Below, one piece after another: positions 1-6,015 of a DNA stretch of 6,171 bases (positions are counted from its first letter, which is position 1; every line of letters begins with the position of its first letter). The translations under genes and the position numbers were made by a program. The notes beneath the pieces were generated by a model that was not told the DNA's origin, searched no databases, and saw only the letters and a program-made list of their open reading frames with translations. The stretch comes from Shewanella sp. (GTDB lineage: Bacteria; Pseudomonadota; Gammaproteobacteria; Enterobacterales; Shewanellaceae), in contig SDWK01000582.1 in assembly GCA_004195335.1 (NCBI GenBank), positions 1 through 6,171 of the forward strand, written 5' to 3'.

Positions 1-1509
1 CAGAACGGAGATGAGGCAACGACTAATAATTCACGCCGAAACTTCCTTAAGTTAGGTGGAATTGCCGCAGCAACGGCCACCGTCGGCGCCGGTGCTGGTG
101 CCGGTTTCGTACTTGGCAGAGATCCCGATGCCAATATTGGTTGGGGAAGAACGGAAGCTGGCAAGGATATGTATTTTAATCGCGAGGCATTCGAGGTGGA
201 TTTTCCGCCAACAATGGAGGTGGTAGGGAAAATTGAGCGACCAGAGTGGGGAGACTACCTGTTTAATCGTGTAGGGAGTCTGCATAAGTCGGTTAAAGGG
301 AATTGGGTGCCAAGTGAAGACTGGACTCAAATTCCAGATCTCAGGGTGAGAGAATACTACGCAAAATACCCGAAGCGTTGGGAAGAGATGCTGCTGTCAT
401 TTAGCGAAAAAGTAAAACATGACAATAACATTGAAAAGCATCGCGACAGATTCGCTCTTGCCTGGGCCTATTCAGGCGCATACAGCAAGGGTTTACACGC
501 GGATTTCCCACCTGAGCCGACTGAGCATCCCGATGTGGATGATTTCAAGTGGGTACAGAGAGAGCCAAAGGAATTCAAATCGCCTAAGCATGCCTCTAAG
601 TTGATTAAACAGATGGCATTCAAGTTCGGTATGAGTCTGGTTGGTATCACTAAGCTTGATACTAATTTCGTATTTAAAAACATGATGCGTGGCATGCCTG
701 AATGGGGAGACGAAATCCCTAAACATTGGAAGAATGTCATCGTGTTTGGCGTGCCGATGAACTGGGATCCTATGTATGCCGCGGTCGGTTATTCAACTTC
801 TTATGATGCCTATTATCGCGCCAAGATGGCATCAGGATTAATGGCAGCCTATTTAGGAGAGTTAGGGTATGCCGCTCGTCCACAGTTCCCCGGTAACAGT
901 TATGAAGTGATTATGCCCCCCTTGGCCATGCTTGCAGGTCTAGGCGAGTCGACGCGCAATGGGATCTTGATGACACCAGAAGTGGGGCCCAACATTCGCC
1001 TCGCGGCTGTGATCACAAACCTGGATTTGGAACACGATAAGCCGATAGATCTGAACATGAAACACTTCTGTGAAAGTTGCAAAATTTGCGCAGATGCATG
1101 TCCGAGCGGCTCCATCAGTAAAGCTGATAAACCCGATGATGTGGTCCGTGGTATTCGGAAATACGCATTTAACCAAGATGGTTGTTGGAGATTCTGGAAT
1201 CAAGGCCCGACCCCTAGTGGTCTTGGCTGTCGTGTCTGTATCGCTGTATGTCCATATACCCGAAAAAATAACTGGATACATGCCTTAGTTAAACAGGCAG
1301 AACCCAGAGACCCTACTGGCATAACACGTAATGCCTTATTGGCGATGCAGCATAACTTTTTCTATTACCCTGATGCAGAGTCATTTCACCCGGAGTGGAG
1401 TGGCGGAAACTTTGCAAGTTACCATCAGCCACCAGAGTGGATGAGAAGTGAAGAGTATCTGAAAGTCGACAAGACTTGGGAATATGACGGCAACTGGGAG
1501 GGTTTCTAA
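1..1509 (+). CDS. rdhA: Reductive dehalogenase catalytic subunit RdhA (5' end outside window)
   Basis: The frame is open from base 1 with no start codon before an internal Met at 169, so the true start lies upstream; 502 residues are visible. Residues 11-17 read SRRNFLK, a Tat motif, followed by a Gly/Ala-rich hydrophobic stretch to about residue 36, so the protein should be exported folded to the periplasm. The middle carries the family-typical block AGLGESTRNG...TPEVGPNIRL. Two ferredoxin-type motifs follow: C357-x2-C360-x2-C363-x3-C367-P, and C395 with C410-x2-C413-x3-C417-P, for two Fe-S clusters. Known members carry a corrinoid and reductively remove halogen from organohalides as terminal reductase. 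Length and motif order fit a full-length respiratory RdhA lacking only its first few residues. The stop overlaps the rdhB start. The substrate cannot be read from the sequence, and a non-halogenated substrate is not excluded. Confidence 0.93.
   Translation, partial: QNGDEATTNNSRRNFLKLGGIAAATATVGAGAGAGFVLGRDPDANIGWGRTEAGKDMYFNREAFEVDFPPTMEVVGKIERPEWGDYLFNRVGSLHKSVKGNWVPSEDWTQIPDLRVREYYAKYPKRWEEMLLSFSEKVKHDNNIEKHRDRFALAWAYSGAYSKGLHADFPPEPTEHPDVDDFKWVQREPKEFKSPKHASKLIKQMAFKFGMSLVGITKLDTNFVFKNMMRGMPEWGDEIPKHWKNVIVFGVPMNWDPMYAAVGYSTSYDAYYRAKMASGLMAAYLGELGYAARPQFPGNSYEVIMPPLAMLAGLGESTRNGILMTPEVGPNIRLAAVITNLDLEHDKPIDLNMKHFCESCKICADACPSGSISKADKPDDVVRGIRKYAFNQDGCWRFWNQGPTPSGLGCRVCIAVCPYTRKNNWIHALVKQAEPRDPTGITRNALLAMQHNFFYYPDAESFHPEWSGGNFASYHQPPEWMRSEEYLKVDKTWEYDGNWEGF
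1496..1502 (+). promoter_or_regulatory. Shine-Dalgarno site for rdhB inside the end of rdhA
   Basis: GGGAGGG lies within the last codons of rdhA, six bases before the ATG at 1509. It supports that start and translation of rdhB coupled to rdhA. Confidence 0.75.
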
Positions 1510-1817
1510 TGTTTCCGCAATCAACGCTATTGGATCCATTGTTTTGGATGGTATTAGGTGCAATACAGGTATTGGTGTTTACAGGGGCGAGTCAATGGGC
1601 CAAAGAATATCAATTAGGAATGAATTGGTGGAAGTGGGCAATCGTGGGGTTCTGGTGGTTAAGTTTTATTTTGACCATTGCCGGCGCATTTACACTACTG
1701 GGTGAAAATGAAGGTAACGCGGGTTGGTATGTGTTGGGCTTTGTCGGGACACTATTGGTGATCGGTGGCGCGGCAATACTTAAAGTGCTGGTTCTGTTAA
1801 AACCGAATCCTCAATAA
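1509..1817 (+). CDS. rdhB: Reductive dehalogenase membrane anchor RdhB
   Basis: A 102-residue, very hydrophobic protein with three predicted membrane helices at about residues 9-27, 43-63 and 73-97. RdhB proteins are usually about 90-100 residues with three helices and are thought to hold RdhA at the outer face of the cytoplasmic membrane. The loop between helices 2 and 3 contains E66-N-E68, an ExE arrangement like the acidic motif noted in RdhB/PceB proteins. The region is rich in Trp (WWKW, FWW). The ATG shares one base with the rdhA stop (TAATG) and has a strong GGGAGGG site. Sequence conservation in this family is weak, so the call rests mainly on size, topology and position directly after rdhA. 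Confidence 0.88.
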   Translation: MFPQSTLLDPLFWMVLGAIQVLVFTGASQWAKEYQLGMNWWKWAIVGFWWLSFILTIAGAFTLLGENEGNAGWYVLGFVGTLLVIGGAAILKVLVLLKPNPQ

Positions 1818-1865
1818 CGCAATATCCCCCGGTGTCAAAATCCTTGTCACCACATTGATAACCGG

Positions 1866-1889
1866 AGCCCTGAGTTTAATTTCAGGGCT
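1866..1889 (+). terminator. Stem-loop between rdhB and rdhC (possible attenuator or processing site)
   Basis: AGCCCTGA (1866-1873) pairs perfectly with TCAGGGCT (1882-1889) around an 8-base loop. Only three T residues end the stem (1889-1891), and the rdhC ribosome site begins at once, so it is a poor classical terminator. It may trim expression of rdhC relative to rdhAB, stabilise the upstream mRNA, or affect ribosome access. CCGGT (1829-1833) can also pair with ACCGG (1861-1865) just upstream, giving a second stem stacked on this one. Confidence 0.5.
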
Positions 1890-1901
1890 TTGAGAGGTTT
1901 T

Positions 1902-3056
1902 ATGTATAGCAAGAAACGCAGCGATGTCTGGAAAAAAGTTGCCAGTATCGTGTCAGTGATACTCTTACTACTGGCCTGGTATGCAGGCAGTACCCGAATT
2001 ACCGATAACCAGAGCGGTATGGTGGAGCAGTTATTGATAAAAGGAGATGCCTTAAATCAGATAGATGACCGTCTATATGAAGGACGGATACCGAATAACC
2101 TTAGTCCGGTTGAGTACATCGGTCTTGGAAGTGGCATTGGCTACGGGGGCATGACTGAGGTTGCAGTAACAGTTTCTTTACTCGGGGATATTCAACGAAT
2201 CGCAGTCTTATCATCTAAGGACACCAGCTCCTATCTGGACAAAGTCATCCAATCAAATCTGATGGAGAAGTTACTTGGAGAAAATATCAAATCCAGCTTC
2301 GACATTGATGGTGTCAGTGGGGCGACGGTATCGACCAACGCATTAACTGAGGCAATTAAACGGGCTGAAGATCCGGTCAGGCTCGAACTGTTCGGTATTA
2401 ATCGGGCTGAGAATGAAAAAATCATCTCTCATTTTCGATGGCTTGACCTGATGGCTATTGCGATGTTTACGATGGCTATTTTGGTTAACAAAACACGTCA
2501 TCGCAAAAAGAGTATGTTTAACTGGGCAATACTGCTCACCTCTATGTGTGTATTTGGGTTTTACTCATCTAGCTTATTTTCATCATCGACAATGGGGATC
2601 CTTATTTCAGGGGCATGGCTTAGCGGACTGGGGAACTATACCTCGATAATCTTACTTTCCCTGGTGATCCTATACATTATCTCGACGAATAAGAACGTAT
2701 ATTGCAATACTCTCTGTCCTTTTGGGGCGACACAGGAGTGCTTGGCAAAGCTCGGAAGTGCAAAAACGACAAGTTTAAAACCTGGTTTTTTTGAATGGTT
2801 TCCAAGGGGACTCTTATTGGTCACTTTATGCTTAGGCCTCTATTACCGCAATCCGGCATCATTTTCATATGAACCATTCGGCATCATGTTTGGCATGATC
2901 GGTTCAATATATCTCTTTGTTTTAACGACGCTAACAATCGTAACCTCATTGGTTGTCAAACGGCCTTGGTGTCGAACCCTTTGTCCGATGAATCCAATGA
3001 CAGATTTCATTCGATTCAATAGACAATGGATAAAGTCAATTTTTAAAAAACGTTAA
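1902..3056 (+). CDS. rdhC: RdhC: membrane flavoprotein of the NosR/NirI/PceC family
   Basis: A 384-residue membrane protein. Helix 1 spans about residues 13-29. An exported FMN-binding domain follows (about 60-165) with SGAT at 139-142, where T142 is the expected site of covalent FMN attachment. Five more helices lie at about 181-197, 207-228, 245-262, 302-317 and 328-350. Two cytoplasmic-side CX3CP motifs, C268-NTL-C272-P and C357-RTL-C361-P, resemble the NosR/PceC ferredoxin-like remnants. This six-helix plan matches PceC, which is proposed to pass electrons from the quinol pool towards RdhA; NosR-like proteins were earlier thought to be regulators. The frame can also start at TTG 1890, but that lies inside a hairpin and has no ribosome site; ATG 1902 has GAGAGG (1892-1897) four bases upstream. 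It is in line with rdhAB, 84 bases downstream. Confidence 0.9.
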   Translation: MYSKKRSDVWKKVASIVSVILLLLAWYAGSTRITDNQSGMVEQLLIKGDALNQIDDRLYEGRIPNNLSPVEYIGLGSGIGYGGMTEVAVTVSLLGDIQRIAVLSSKDTSSYLDKVIQSNLMEKLLGENIKSSFDIDGVSGATVSTNALTEAIKRAEDPVRLELFGINRAENEKIISHFRWLDLMAIAMFTMAILVNKTRHRKKSMFNWAILLTSMCVFGFYSSSLFSSSTMGILISGAWLSGLGNYTSIILLSLVILYIISTNKNVYCNTLCPFGATQECLAKLGSAKTTSLKPGFFEWFPRGLLLVTLCLGLYYRNPASFSYEPFGIMFGMIGSIYLFVLTTLTIVTSLVVKRPWCRTLCPMNPMTDFIRFNRQWIKSIFKKR

Positions 3057-3087
3057 GCTAAAATATAAAATCAGGGAACATAGATAA

Positions 3088-3129
3088 ATGATTGTCCAGG
3101 CAGTAAAGAACAACGAGGTGTTTAAATGA
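3088..3129 (+). CDS. Possible 13-codon leader frame before the small membrane protein
   Basis: A short frame (ATG at 3088, TGA at 3127-3129) overlaps the next gene's start as ATGA. An AGGGA stretch (3073-3077) lies ten bases upstream, slightly far for a good ribosome site. The predicted peptide (MIVQAVKNNEVFK) has no known features. Because the following gene has its own good GAGG site, coupling is not required, and the frame may be chance. Confidence 0.2.
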   Translation: MIVQAVKNNEVFK

Positions 3130-3344
3130 GGAAGAAGTTGCTATTCATATTTTACATTGTTTCAGCGATGATTGTGTGTGTTCACCTTGCGTTAAGAGTC
3201 AATTACTTAACTCAATTGGAAGCGAGTAATACACCTCTCTTTGTCGCTACCAATTCAGATAATACTACAGGCCCCCAAGCGCCAGTTAAGGACTCGATTA
3301 ATTATAAAGAGTGGGCGGAAAAGTATGAAGATCAAACGAAGTAA
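3126..3344 (+). CDS. Small single-pass membrane protein, unknown function, in the rdh locus
   Basis: 72 residues. The N-terminus is basic (MRKK) and followed by one hydrophobic segment at about residues 5-24. The rest is polar and ends in a charged, Lys/Glu-rich tail (KEWAEKYEDQTK), suggesting a membrane-anchored protein with its tail in the periplasm. There is no lipobox, although C18 lies within the hydrophobic stretch, and no clear signal peptidase site. GAGG (3115-3118) sits seven bases before the ATG, so translation is likely. It follows rdhC by 69 bases in the same direction, with no terminator visible, and is probably co-transcribed. I do not recognise a family. It could be an accessory of the dehalogenase or electron-transfer complex, but that is inferred from position only. 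Confidence 0.65.
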   Translation: MRKKLLFIFYIVSAMIVCVHLALRVNYLTQLEASNTPLFVATNSDNTTGPQAPVKDSINYKEWAEKYEDQTK

Positions 3345-3368
3345 CGTTTCTATCGGACAGCATTAAAC

Positions 3369-3387
3369 GATACATTTCGAGTGTATC
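3369..3387. promoter_or_regulatory. Inverted repeat upstream of the AraC-type regulator gene
   Basis: GATACA and TGTATC form a perfect 6-bp inverted repeat separated by seven bases (TTTCGAG), 25 bases before the regulator's ATG. Symmetry and position suit a protein-binding operator, perhaps for autoregulation, although AraC-family sites are more often direct repeats. As RNA it would be only a weak hairpin and lacks a T-tract. Confidence 0.3.
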
Positions 3388-3411
3388 AAATGAGTTTTAA
3401 ATGGGAATGTA

Positions 3412-4287
3412 ATGAGTGAAGATATGATATTCGGTGTCGAGTTTCCAAGGTCAAAAGTTGATTTTGAGTTCGCTATGCATACAATGCAGGATTTTTATCG
3501 TAGCTATGAGATAGGGTTGTTTACCGATCCCCACCGTCTGTTCTTTAATGCCATTATTTATATTACACATGGATACGGCAAACATTATGTTGATCATCAA
3601 GTGTGCCATTTAAAGCCAGGAACAATATTATTTATATCTAAATATCAAGCGCATAGATTTGAATATAATCCAGATATTCGTGGTTACATCATCTCATTTT
3701 GTGACAATATTTTGTTTTATGGTAATGATGACCCTTATAAAAGCCGGATCCGATCGGCTTTTGAAGATATTAATTTTTTGCATGAAAACGAACAAACCTG
3801 CAGCTTCTTCTTTGAGCAGTTATGGTTGGAGTATAAAAACCTGCACAGTAACCTAGGCGAAGAAGTGATCCGTAACTCCTTACGAACGTTGATATTAAAA
3901 ACATTGGTTCGTCAGCATCAATCATCTTTTGAATCAAATAGCCACGTTCACTATTCATCGGATTATTGTAAATTTCATGATCTGATTAAGAAACACTATG
4001 TTCATACCCGCACGGTTGAAAAATACGCAAATATGATGGGCGTTACGACAAAAAAATTGAACCAAATTGCCAAGGAAAATACAGGGAAAACAGGCAAGGA
4101 GTTGATCGATTCATATGCGGTTTTAGAATCCAAACGGCTATTGGCATACAGTCAGGATCCGATTGCGTCGATTGCCCAGAAATTAGGTTTCAGTGAACCA
4201 ACCAACCTGACAAAATTTTTTAAGAAACACAGTGGTTTGACGCCTAAAGAGTTTCGAAATCTATGTTTATTCCATAATTCTAGATAG
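3412..4287 (+). CDS. AraC-family transcriptional regulator
   Basis: 291 residues, the usual length for a two-domain AraC/XylS regulator. The N-terminal part (about 20-110) has the cupin-like sensor pattern, with ITHGYGKHYVD, a PGT turn and a following hydrophobic strand. The C-terminal ~100 residues carry the two helix-turn-helix units: the first around VEKYANMMGVTTKKLNQIAKE, the second around PIASIAQKLGFSEPTNLTKF, ending in the family signature FKKHSGLTPKEFR. The ATG at 3412 has a modest GGGAA site (3403-3407); an in-frame ATG at 3424 is the alternative. The gene follows the rdh cluster by 67 bases in the same orientation. A role as effector-sensing activator of rdhABC is inferred from position; the ligand is unknown. 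It reads as more A+T-rich than rdhA. Confidence 0.9.
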   Translation: MSEDMIFGVEFPRSKVDFEFAMHTMQDFYRSYEIGLFTDPHRLFFNAIIYITHGYGKHYVDHQVCHLKPGTILFISKYQAHRFEYNPDIRGYIISFCDNILFYGNDDPYKSRIRSAFEDINFLHENEQTCSFFFEQLWLEYKNLHSNLGEEVIRNSLRTLILKTLVRQHQSSFESNSHVHYSSDYCKFHDLIKKHYVHTRTVEKYANMMGVTTKKLNQIAKENTGKTGKELIDSYAVLESKRLLAYSQDPIASIAQKLGFSEPTNLTKFFKKHSGLTPKEFRNLCLFHNSR

Positions 4288-4295
4288 CCTCTTTT

Positions 4296-4350
4296 CTTAG
4301 TTATGGGCTTAGACGAAACAATAGACTTAGGCTAAAACGTGACAACTTAG
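4296..4350. repeat. Four CTTAG direct repeats in the convergent intergenic gap
   Basis: CTTAG occurs at 4296, 4308, 4326 and 4346, spaced 12, 18 and 20 bases apart, in the 93-base gap between the convergent regulator and solute-binding protein genes. No convincing terminator hairpin is visible for either gene. The motif also forms the arms of the palindrome at 5160-5179. Meaning unknown; chance is possible. Confidence 0.25.
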
Positions 4351-4380
4351 TCGTTCATGGTAAGAATATTTAGCACAATA

Positions 4381-5142
4381 TCAATTTGTCTTTAAATACT
4401 TTTGTAATATCTCGTCTATCTTTCCCTCTGTCTTGAGTTTCTCTGCAGCTGACCGAATTTTTTCTATCGGGAGCGAATTCTCTGTCGAACCCTGCTTTGG
4501 GACTTGTAGCCAAGCTTCGATTGTTTTAAGGCTAAGTCCAGGGAATTCGAATGACGACTGCAGGCCGAGCTTTTTGCTTTCATAAAGAGCCGTATTATCA
4601 ATGGTCAAAAACGCACTAATCCTATTCGAGTTCAGCATTTTTAATCCCTGTGTAAAGTCTTTTAGCTCGTAGGTTGATAGCTTATCGTCCAGTAGTATTT
4701 CGGGACAAAAATTAGTGCCCCTAAGGTAACCTATGGTTTGAATTTTACTTGGTTCATAGATATCTTTATGGCTTAGGAGTGGACTTCCTTTTTTTGTTAG
4801 CAGGATGACATTTTGAACGAATAACAGAGAGATGTAGTCAACTTCATCATCATTATCAGAATTTCGGCTAAATATGGCAAAGTCGGCATTGCCGTTTTTA
4901 ATGTAATTAACCATTCTGGAATAGGGTAATAGCGTGATATTAATCTGTATGTCAGCTTCATCCGCTATGGCCTTGGCAATGTCGGGGATGATGCCTTTTA
5001 TCGATCCATCTTCAACATAGCCAAATGGTTCAAACTCAATGGAAGCGAAACGATATTCATCAGCTTGTGTATAGGGAATAAATAGAGGTAACAATAGCAA
5101 TAGAAATAGCAATGTAAGATGCCGGGTGCGCAAACTTCTCAT
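4381..5142 (-). CDS. Periplasmic solute-binding protein, family 3 (stand-alone)
   Basis: 253 residues. A classical Sec signal peptide covers residues 1-27: basic MRSLRTRH, a Leu-rich core, and likely cleavage after TQA before DEY. The mature part begins with the family 3 pattern FEPFGYVEDGSIKGIIPDIA and continues through YSRMVNYIKNGNADFAIF; a second-lobe segment reads YLRGTNF and a later one SAFLTIDNTALY. Such proteins bind polar amino acids or similar small solutes. No ABC permease or ATPase gene is adjacent, as is common for the many orphan members in Shewanella-like genomes, where some act as sensors or enzyme-like proteins; the ligand is not predictable. The start has an AGGA site five bases upstream on the minus strand. 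It is convergent with the AraC gene and divergent from the phosphatase gene, and is probably unrelated to dehalogenation. Confidence 0.87.
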   Translation of the reverse strand: MRSLRTRHLTLLFLLLLLPLFIPYTQADEYRFASIEFEPFGYVEDGSIKGIIPDIAKAIADEADIQINITLLPYSRMVNYIKNGNADFAIFSRNSDNDDEVDYISLLFVQNVILLTKKGSPLLSHKDIYEPSKIQTIGYLRGTNFCPEILLDDKLSTYELKDFTQGLKMLNSNRISAFLTIDNTALYESKKLGLQSSFEFPGLSLKTIEAWLQVPKQGSTENSLPIEKIRSAAEKLKTEGKIDEILQKYLKTN

Positions 5143-5159
5143 TCTTGTCCTGCCATTGC

Positions 5160-5179
5160 CTTAGATAGATGTGTCTAAG
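5160..5179. promoter_or_regulatory. Palindrome overlapping the solute-binding protein promoter (candidate operator)
   Basis: CTTAGA (5160-5165) and TCTAAG (5174-5179) form a perfect 6-8-6 inverted repeat. It touches the -10 element and spans the expected transcription start of the minus-strand gene, the position where a repressor would block initiation. Confidence 0.4.
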
Positions 5180-5186
5180 TATAGCA
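5178..5186 (-). promoter_or_regulatory. Extended -10 promoter for the solute-binding protein gene
   Basis: On the minus strand the sequence reads TGC-TATACT, which is an extended -10 (TGn) plus a hexamer one base from TATAAT. The best -35 is weak (TTCAAT, 18-base spacing), as expected when an extended -10 is present. Transcription would begin near 5171 and give a leader of about 29 bases. Confidence 0.5.
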
Positions 5187-5228
5187 AGTAAATTTTGCAT
5201 GATTGAACCTATGTCGGTGGCCGCCATT

Positions 5229-5244
5229 TGTGGTTTAAATCAAT
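5229..5244 (+). promoter_or_regulatory. Weak CRP-like site between the divergent genes
   Basis: TGTGG-TTTAAA-TCAAT matches 7 of the 10 fixed positions of the CRP consensus TGTGA-N6-TCACA, with a good left arm and a poor right arm. It lies between the solute-binding protein and phosphatase genes. A possible -10 for the phosphatase side, TAGAAT at 5277-5282, lacks a good -35. Spacing to that promoter is not one of the classical CRP positions, so this is tentative. Confidence 0.2.
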
Positions 5245-5287
5245 AAAAAACTCTGCAAACACTATGAATTATCCCATAGAATAGGAG

Positions 5288-5353
5288 ATGATCTTGGTGA
5301 TAAAATTAAATGTTCAAGGCCTGTCTATACACCCGTTCCAGGATCCACGTTAA
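5288..5353 (+). CDS. Candidate 21-codon leader frame coupled to the phosphatase gene
   Basis: A short frame runs from ATG 5288 to TAA 5351-5353, ending two bases before the phosphatase ATG (TAAGAATG). AGGAG at 5283-5287 touches the ATG, too close for that codon, but is well spaced (six to nine bases) for the in-frame TTG at 5294 or GTG at 5297, giving 19 or 18 codons. The phosphatase gene itself has no good ribosome site. This suggests a translated leader that delivers ribosomes to the downstream start. The peptide (ending HPFQDPR) has no recognised motif. Confidence 0.4.
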   Translation: MILVIKLNVQGLSIHPFQDPR

Positions 5354-5355
5354 GA

Positions 5356-5925
5356 ATGAAAATACTCTTTTGTCGCCACGGTGAAACCCAATGGAATAAA
5401 CAGGGAAAACTGCAAGGTCATCTCGATAGTCACTTAACTCTAGAGGGGCAATGTCAAGCCAGACGATTAGGCACTCAATTAGCCTCTCATCAGCCTGATC
5501 TGATATTAACCAGCGATCTCGGCCGTGCCATTGCAACGGCGACCTTAGCCAACCATAGCTTAAATTTGCCCATCGAATCATCCCCCTTATTGCGTGAACG
5601 ATGCTTTGGTGAGTTGCAGGGACTGCATAATAGTGAATCTCAGGATTTGTGGGGAGCTTACGAGCGTCGATTCATCGATAATGAGATGGACATTGAGGGG
5701 GCTGAATCCGCTACTGATGTATTGAGCAGGGTGCAGCACTTCTTGAAAGAATTATCTGATATCGATGTAGAAACCCTGGTGGTTATTGGCCATGGAGAAT
5801 GGTTACGAGTCATTCAAAACTTCTTCGCCGGAGAACAAGCTTGGTCCAACCGTCAGTTACTGCCAGGTAATTGCGAAATCATCGAATTTAACCTGCAAAA
5901 TTTTCAGCTTGATGCGCTAACCTAA
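5356..5925 (+). CDS. Histidine phosphatase family protein (possibly CobC-like)
   Basis: 189 residues, a compact cytosolic member of the phosphoglycerate mutase-like superfamily. The phosphohistidine motif R7-H8-G9-E10-T11 is at the N-terminus; the second Arg R57 is in SDLGRA; the acid residue E81 is in LRERCFGELQG; and the second catalytic His H146 is in GHGEW. All core residues are present, so it should be active on a phosphate ester. Small proteins of this shape include alpha-ribazole-5'-phosphate phosphatase (CobC, cobalamin assembly) and broad phosphatases such as GpmB-like proteins. Since RdhA needs a corrinoid, CobC is a tempting reading, but no other cobalamin gene is visible and the family is promiscuous. 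No in-frame start lies upstream of ATG 5356; the site before it is weak (TAAGA), consistent with coupling to the leader frame. Confidence 0.85.
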   Translation: MKILFCRHGETQWNKQGKLQGHLDSHLTLEGQCQARRLGTQLASHQPDLILTSDLGRAIATATLANHSLNLPIESSPLLRERCFGELQGLHNSESQDLWGAYERRFIDNEMDIEGAESATDVLSRVQHFLKELSDIDVETLVVIGHGEWLRVIQNFFAGEQAWSNRQLLPGNCEIIEFNLQNFQLDALT

Positions 5926-5956
5926 AACCCGCTTTAGCTTCTGGCTGAGTTGGTAT

Positions 5957-5995
5957 TAGATAGTTTTTTGAAGGTTATACCTTCATTGCTATCTA
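5957..5995. repeat. Long interrupted stem-loop downstream of the phosphatase gene
   Basis: An inner stem TGAAGGT (5969-5975) / ACCTTCA (5979-5985) closes a three-base loop, and an outer stem TAGATAG (5957-5963) / CTATCTA (5989-5995) flanks it across a small internal loop that includes a run of T. No T-tract follows the stem, so rho-independent termination is unsure, but it may still protect the 3' end of the mRNA. A smaller pairing, CTAAA/TTTAG (5922-5937), overlaps the stop codon. Confidence 0.45.
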
Positions 5996-6015
5996 TAGCC
6001 TGCGGCTCGCCTAAA

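Noticed and set aside
940..1281. 113-codon antisense frame inside rdhA
   Set aside because: It is a shadow of the strongly conserved rdhA coding region, with no ribosome site or protein features.
169..1509. RdhA starting at the Met at 169
   Set aside because: The frame is open back to base 1 and encodes a clear Tat signal (SRRNFLK) before this Met, so 169 is internal.
1890..1904. TTG at 1890 as the rdhC start
   Set aside because: It overlaps the end of a stable hairpin and has no ribosome site; ATG 1902 has GAGAGG just upstream.
3390..3419. Nine-codon frame overlapping the AraC gene start
   Set aside because: No ribosome site precedes it and it is too short to mean anything without support.
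4331..4356. Possible terminator hairpin between the convergent genes (AACGTGAC / GTCGTT)
   Set aside because: Pairing needs a two-base bulge, the stem is only six pairs, and no T-tract follows on either strand.
5143..5355. Cobalamin riboswitch before the phosphatase gene
   Set aside because: I looked for one because of the possible CobC role, but no B12-box-like sequence or matching fold is visible and the leader is short.
5306..5581. Antisense 91-codon frame over the phosphatase gene start
   Set aside because: It overlaps the catalytic RHGET region of a clear gene and shows no family features.
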